Of a stretch of 64,000 nucleotides of DNA, positions 57,400 to 64,000 are shown in pieces; position 1 is the first letter of the stretch; each line of letters opens with the position of its first letter. The DNA is from Anisus vortex. Taxonomy: Eukaryota; Mollusca; Gastropoda; Planorbidae. The DNA lies in assembly GCA_949126835.1 (NCBI GenBank), contig OX421494.1, positions 17,779,538 to 17,843,537 on the forward strand, given 5' to 3'. The notes under the pieces are model-generated. The model was not told the origin of the DNA. It was given only the letters and a program-made list of their open reading frames with translations, and made no database searches. The translations under genes and the position numbers were made by a program.

Positions 57400-60300
57400 A
57401 GTCAGAATCTTTAGTCTCTAGTTTTAATATTGTAAATGTTTCAGTTTTCACCAAAGCACCACCCTCAAAGTCAATCATAAAAAGCTTAGTTCAGCTCTTA
57501 AGTCTTGGCTACAGAAAGGGGGGAGAATTAATGCTCCTGTCCTAGGCAGGCCCAATCCAGCAAGTCTATATCATTACTGAGACAGGCAGGCCTTGTTAAT
57601 CTGCAATGTTGCCTGTTAGTTCAGAGACCAAGTCATAAACAGCCTTATACCCGTCTAGACCACTTGTCACAACATAGGCAAGCAATCATTAGATTCTTCA
57701 ATAAAGTCTGGGTGGGACCTCAATTCTAATCACACATTTTTAAACAAGAAATCTTCACTATTAAGCAAATATACTTTAACTTCTTTAACAATAAAATAAA
57801 TAAGTACAATATAGATAACTATACAAAGAATTTTATTCTTGAAAAAAAATTGCAAGGACTGTCACTAGAATATTATTATTTGAAAACATACAGCCTTTCT
57901 TAGCAAAACAATGAACAATTAAATCAAACACTTCAAAATGTGTTTAAATATAACACTAAATAAGCTTAGTTATTATTCTAAAATAAATATTTCTGTAACA
58001 AAAAGTTGTATTTCTGAATTCTTACCTTTCTTTTCAAATGTAAATAAAGGTACTTTAAACAGTTAGACATACAGTATGTTTTTATTTTCTATATCAAGAA
58101 ATGTACAAATACATAGATGTAATAGAATAATATTTTGTTAGTTTTTAACAGTCGATGGTGTACAATATTATTTATTACATAAATAAATATTAAAGAACCA
58201 TTTGTTATATGCAAGCATTTTTACACTGACATCAGTTAATTAGCAGAATTACTAAGAATACAACAAAGAAGTTACCGGTAAGTACTTAGTATTTCTTTAT
58301 TACAATAGACTTTATACTAGAGAACAACAAGAGGAACAGAAAAAAAAAATCTTTTAATAAAAGTAATTAAATATAAAAAGTTTATGGCAAAAAATATTCA
58401 ATGAGTGCAAACAATACATTATAACATTTTCTCCAGATATGAGTGGAATGTCTAGAAACTAGTACCATGTAATAAAGTTTCAATTCAAAAACATCCCAGC
58501 TTTATTCAACATTCTATTTGACTGCAAACTTAACTTACAATGTTTCAAAAACAAAAGATTTAATGATTTCATCATTGTAGTATATCTCAATGTATAATGC
58601 AATTGTTTACAACAACTGTGAAGACAAGCAAGAAAGTCAATGTAATATTACTATAGACTGCCCTAATTAAAGGAGTTAAATGTCTTCAATTATTTCATGT
58701 GCTTATGTGATGCTAAAACTAGATCTACAAATAATGCATGTACATAAGCAATAATAGTTTATCAACAAAAAAAATGCAATTAATATACATCCTTCTAGTT
58801 TCTAATTTTTAATGTCTAAATCTAAATTTGTAAGCAAGTTTAGAATTGAGTGTACAAGAAATTGAAGCAGTAAATTTTCAAAATGAATGGAGACAGAGAG
58901 AAGAAATAAACGACATACTTATTTTAAGCTTTTTACAATTTTAAGCACATAGAATGGTCGATGGCTACCTATCAAAACTTTGGATCTTTTCAACAACTGT
59001 GTAAGTGAAGTAAAATAGTTCATGTTTTTATAAACCTCAAAATGTTTTCCTGAAATTTTATTTCCCAACAATTGGTTTTGTATGTTTGTAGATTACAATA
59101 TACATATCTAATCTACTAGTACTTAGAAATGGGTATAATTTATAAAAGATTTGTTTTTTTAACATATTTACTGTTTAAATTGTCAAGAAGGCCTATATTG
59201 AACTATATCTATTTTAATTTTTGATACATTTAGTGTAGAGCTTACTCTACCTTAACAGTAATAACAGTGGTTGAAATTTATGGACATGATCAAAGGGAAA
59301 TAACTGACACCTTTATATATAAAATAAATGCATTTTTATTATGGTGTCTAGAATTAGGGGCTAAATATGAAGTGCAACCATTTATTGACTTACTTTGCTT
59401 ACAAAGGTAGAAATAAATTGACATAAAAAGACATAAATGAAATGTACTTCAACAATAAGTTTATTTGAACAAGTGATTTAAGGATTACAAAAAGTTCTTA
59501 TTGACAAGAAACGAACTAATAATTTAATTCTCAGAAATGTATTTTTTTTTAAGAGTATTTTTTTTCTGTATATCACATCTATTCACAAATAACAATATTC
59601 AATGACCTAAACATAAATTACAATTTTCAAATAAATTTTTTTGTTTTAATCAGTCAATTAATGAAATTCCTCACAAATATTTTATTAATTTTACATCAAC
59701 ATTTTGGTTAGAATTTTTCAAGACTAGGTTTCTGATATTTTTTTTTCCACCTTCTCCTTATTTACATACATTTACAGACATATTATTTAACAAACCTTGC
59801 ATTGTGTGTGTGTACCTTTTTTTCATAGGTCAGTGTAGTACTTACTTTAATAGGGAAATCCTTACATTTTTAAATTTCTTGTTATAAGAAATTGAAATTC
59901 AAACAATAAATGTTTCCAGAGAAAATGTAAAAGCTTTCTAAAGATCTCTGCAATCATTTAAATAACTTTTCATTTTAAAATTACCGGTAGATAGAAAATA
60001 TGATTTTTACAAAATTACTATTTCTTTTTTTGTTTTTTTTTTTACAATGTTTTTTTACAGGGAAGGAGAATGTGTTTCCAATATATTATTTCAGGTGTAA
60101 GTATTTAACTTTATATTATATGTCAGTAGATAAAACAATTCATATGAAATGAAAATGTAAAAAATATATATATATTTTTTTTTCTGCATTAATTTAGTAG
60201 GCTACACAAAAAAGTAAAAAAAAAAGAATAAAACATTGTTAACTCTAGCATTCACATGCATCTATACCTTTCTATTCAACATATATATCTTTAGACTCGT

Positions 60301-61876
60301 TAAACACAATCAAAGGCAAAATATAATAAGATGTCTTTTCTTCTTCTTCTTTAGATAGTAACATAATAACTAAAGAGTAATTCAATTCTTCAATATTGTG
60401 GTTTTAAAGCTAAAACCAATGTATCAACAACTAAATATATCAACTTTCAGAAAGTTTTTTATCTACAGTTCAATTAGGTATTTAGTAGTGAAGTGATTAT
60501 TATAATAGAATATAATGCTTCAGAACAACAATAGGAACATGCAAAGTTACAAATCCGTTTTTTTGTTTGTTTTTGTTTCACTAGTGAGACTATTTGATAC
60601 ATTAAAGATTTTGGTGTGTTTACAATAAAACATGAAGAATGAATCCATAAAATTGAATAAGTTATACATTAATGGAGAAAAAAACAAACAAGAGATGTCC
60701 ATTTTGGTTTATCAATAAATTATGCAAGTTATTTGTACATTTTAACACCATGGCAGCAACAGCTTTTTAAGAAAATCAAGTTAAGACTTTTAATTTTCTA
60801 AAATAACTTTTATGATTTCTATACTGTCTTTCTTCATATCACATTTTTTCTTTTTAATAATAAATTTTTTTGAATATGTTTTATACACATTTTTTATCAA
60901 AGACTAGGAAATGAAGAAGCACATGTGAAAAATTATACAAAACTTATTAATGAAGGTTTAGTAATAGCTGAGGTTAGAATGCCTACTTTCCTCATTGCAT
61001 CCAAGTAAAGCCTGATTTTGTCTAAATCAATTTGAATATGCATCAATAGTTGTAAAGAAGATTATTCACACAAAAAAATAAAGAAGCTTGAAACTGAATT
61101 TGATATTTACTGAGACTAAGTGTGTATTCTTGAAGCCATTTGTTGATAAACAAACAAAAACATGAAAATATACATAGTCTATATAATTCATAAATATCCA
61201 TTACACAGAATTAGGCATCACAAAAAATAGAGAACAAAAAACATTAAGTATAGTGACAATATTTTATAATACATAACATCAATGTGGGGATCAAATTTCT
61301 TCACATCTTCATTATCATTGAGCTGTTTGATCAGAGTACCGGTAGAACAAAAACAAAAACACTAATTGAAATAGGACTAAACAAGACAAATTATTGACTG
61401 AATAAATTTTGCACTTTTTATACATTCAATAACATTTCTTCTATTTTGCAACGATAGATGAAAGGATGATAATTAGAACAAAAAACATTAACTGATGTTT
61501 GCTTACAAGCTGTCTTGATATAATTTTATTGTAATGAATTTGTATCTTATCTTTTTTTAGTTACATTTTTTTACATGAAAATACAATTAACAAGTTATAC
61601 TTTTAACAAAATTAGAAAGCTTAAGCAATTGTTTTTCTGATACTGACTTAAATTAATAAATCTTTAATTACAAATTTAAAAGAGATATAATAAAATTAAT
61701 TTTTTTCTTAAGAGTTTTCTCCATAATGAATCCATGAATCATTATATACAGACTTTACATTTAGCCCAGTTTTGATGTTACATAACAAAGTTATGAATAC
61801 GACAGGCAATTATTTTAACACATTTCCCAGACATAAGAATACAAACAAATATTTTGCTCACTAAGTCAATACTCTT
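57400..61876. other. Convergent intergenic or UTR region
   Basis: AT-rich DNA with no recognised ORF, TE terminus or RNA gene. A slightly GC-richer block at about 57460-57730 (aggcaggcccaatccag) is unidentified. The part next to 61877 is presumably the 3' UTR of the minus-strand WD-repeat gene; AATAAA on that strand occurs at 61530-61525. Confidence 0.5.
61525..61530 (-). promoter_or_regulatory. Candidate polyadenylation signal of the WDR45B-like gene
   Basis: Minus-strand AATAAA about 350 bases after the TGA at 61879-61877. Low weight because the region is AT-rich. Confidence 0.25.
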
Positions 61877-64000
61877 TCAAGACCTGTCATCTGTCATCTC
61901 TAGAAACTGTGCATAGACGTCCCTAGTGCACTCCCCTTTGGCGTTGAAGATAAATCTGTAATAACTTCCATCAGCACAAATAACTGTGAAATATTCAGAC
62001 AAGATACTTTATAAGAAAAACTATCAATGAGAATTTGTGTAAACAATTATAGACAAATGCTAATGACATTGGCACAAGCTCTTTTTTTTTTACACATTTT
62101 ACTAAGAAAAAAAAAAGCCAAAATAGTCAGAAAAAGTGTAAACGATGGAATATGTAAGCATTGAAATTTTACTGACTTTTACAAAATGAAAACATGTTTT
62201 TAAATGCATTTTAAAAATTCAATGCCCGGGCATTTACCTATAACTGTATTAGGCTCTGAACCAAAGGCACAAATACAATGGGCACCTCCTGGAACTTGGA
62301 ACTTGGAAAAACTCCATTTTGAACTGAAATATTTCGGTAAGAAACTTGCCGATGCTAATCTGTAAAAAAAAACATTCTATACAAATTCAGTTTCCTTGAT
62401 ACAAAGTCAAGAAAGATCAAATAATTATAGACATTATCTTTTATAACTTTAAAATTATAAATAGATTTATAGACTACTTCTATATAACTTTAAAATTATA
62501 AATAGATTTATAGACTACTTCTATATAACTTTAAAATTATAAATAGATTTATAGACTACTTCTATATAACTTTAAAATTATAAATAGATTTATAGACTAC
62601 TTCTATATAACTTTAAAATTATAAATAGATTTATAGACTACTTCTATATAACTTTAAAATTATAAATAGATTTATAGACTACTTCTATATAACTTTAAAA
62701 TTATAAATAGATTTATAGACTACTTCTATATAACTTTAAAATTATAAATAGATTTATAGACTACTTCTATATAACTTTAAAATTATAAATAGATTTATAG
62801 ACTACTTCTATATAACTTTTAAAATTATAAATAGATTTATAGACTACTTCTATATAACTTTAAAATTATAAATAGATTTATAGACTACTTCTATATAACT
62901 TTAAAATTATAAATAGATTTATAGACTACTTCTATATAACTTTTAAAATTATAAATAGATTTATAGACTACTTCTATATAACTTTAAAATTATAAATAGA
63001 TTTATAGACTACTTCTATATAACTTTAAAATTATAAATAGATTTATAGACTACTTCTATATAACTTTAAAATTATAAATAGATTTATAGACTACTTCTAT
63101 ATAACTTTAAAATTATAAATAGATTTATAGACTACTTCTATATAACTTTAAAAAAAAACTATTTCCTGACACAAGGAAACAAAAAGAGAACCAATGATAA
63201 GAAAATGTACGGAAAAAAAAAACATAATTTGAAAAAATTTAATTTTGTTATTACGTTGATTGTTTGTTCTTTTTCTCATCCTCTGTAGAAAATATGTGCA
63301 CAGTGCCGTGGTCACTGGAGACACAGAGCATTGTAGAATCTGAGTTAAAGCTTATGCTGAAATGATACAAACCATTTTTTAATGTTAATAGAAGTGTCTC
63401 TAAGAAACAATAAGCTGACTCTAATTAACATGTTTATTTTTACAGTACAGAATTACAATATCCTGTGCACATTTCTTTGTTGGGTAATTCTCTTATAAAA
63501 CTAATATATATTAATAAAATATGATTGTGCAAATATACTGGTTGTTATCAACGATTTCAGAACAGAGATTTAATGTTTTAAAAATTGAAGTTTTCAATTT
63601 AATTAAAGTAATTTCAAGGTGAAAACATTGACATTTTCTCATAGTTTTAGAAAGGTATTAGAAAATCACAATTAAGAATTTAAAAAAGAAGAAGAAAACA
63701 TTCTTTTTAGATAAAAAAACAACAAGCACACTGGAATTAAATAAACACAGAATAAAACACAGATATAATGAAAAACAAAATCTTTCAGACTAAAATATTA
63801 CGACCAAACAATTGAAAGTTGAGGTTTGAAATATACATAGTAAATAGTAATAAAAATGTCACTGTTTACCAATATATGTTAGCACTGTTGGCACCACGTC
63901 TAAGCTCATGGATCTGGACACCAGAGGCTGTATCAAATATTCTGATTAATGTGCCCTAAGGAAGAAAGAAATACATGGATATTTCAGCTTTACTGGTTCA
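61877..64000 (-). CDS. WDR45B: WD-repeat PROPPIN, WDR45B/WIPI3-like (C-terminal part)
   Basis: Four coding exons on the minus strand: 63955-63870, 63356-63255, 62359-62238 and 61983-61877 (TGA). Phases join in one frame. The protein reads [20 protein letters not shown], then [62 protein letters not shown] and [16 protein letters not shown]. This matches the C-terminal propeller blades and tail of animal WDR45B. The RRG in HELRRG is the PROPPIN FRRG-type motif: it binds PI3P/PI(3,5)P2 and recruits the protein to autophagic membranes. The [19 protein letters not shown] stretch corresponds to the region before the membrane-inserting loop. The N-terminal half is beyond the window. It is convergent with the cadherin, with no evident functional link. 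Confidence 0.93.
62440..63152. repeat. 41-bp tandem repeat in a WDR45B intron
   Basis: About 17 copies of ataactttaaaattataaat followed by agatttatagactacttcta and t. The copies are nearly identical; two have one extra T. It fills most of the 0.9 kb intron between exons 63356-63255 and 62359-62238. Confidence 0.95.

Larger units (their letters stand above)
55021..57400 (+). other. Probable cadherin 3' UTR and downstream DNA
   Basis: No further ORF of note. The first AATAAA after the stop is at 56425-56430; an ATTAAA occurs at 55407-55412. If the former is used, the 3' UTR is about 1.4 kb and includes a SINE. The true end cannot be fixed without transcript data. Confidence 0.4.

Noticed and set aside
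57460..57730. GC-richer block suspected to be an RNA gene or exon
   Set aside because: No open frame, splice consensus, tRNA boxes or known RNA motif was found; left as unidentified.

Overview
The window looks like AT-rich genomic DNA from an invertebrate animal. Genes are split into many short exons with GT..AG introns, and introns and intergenic DNA are full of tRNA-derived SINEs, non-LTR retrotransposons, hAT MITEs, Helitron-like elements and minisatellites. A gastropod mollusc is my best guess from the gene content and repeat style, but this is inference and not proven by the sequence. Three protein-coding genes are supported, and most of the remaining DNA is transposon- or repeat-derived. 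Layout: (1) 1-4895, minus strand: the 5' end of a cadherin gene, with seven exons encoding a signal peptide, one complete cadherin repeat (EC1) and the first residues of EC2; the gene continues off the left edge. (2) 4896-10646: a 5.75 kb divergent intergenic region with a LINE 3' fragment, a rearranged SINE with a second SINE inside it, and a hAT MITE. (3) 10662-55020, plus strand: a complete cadherin gene. I resolved 41 coding exons whose phases join in one frame of 1,897 codons: signal peptide, 14 EC repeats, a CDH23/PCDH15-type membrane-adjacent domain, one transmembrane helix and a cytoplasmic tail of about 158 residues. (4) About 55021-57400: its probable 3' UTR with a minus-strand SINE, then about 4.4 kb of AT-rich DNA. 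(5) 61877-64000, minus strand: the last four coding exons of a PROPPIN WD-repeat gene of the WDR45B (WIPI3) type, running off the right edge and convergent with the cadherin. The two cadherins are head-to-head and look like diverged paralogues: both have a first coding exon ending in phase 1 inside the signal peptide, and a splice junction directly after the Ser-Glu that opens EC2. They are single-pass adhesion proteins whose EC repeats bind Ca2+ at inter-domain linkers. WDR45B-type proteins act separately, binding PI3P on autophagic membranes. The most unusual structures are: a tandem array of four Helitron-like elements whose 3' hairpin shows a compensatory base-pair change; a separate Helitron carrying a GC-rich island; a nearly intact LINE inserted in a 74-bp minisatellite, so that the satellite supplies the ATG of its ORF; a SINE whose body is inverted relative to its own tail; a minisatellite of branchpoint-like units directly upstream of a cadherin exon; and a 28-bp minisatellite of about 58 copies with higher-order structure. 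I did not find a clearly new biochemical system; the novelty is in gene arrangement and repeat biology.
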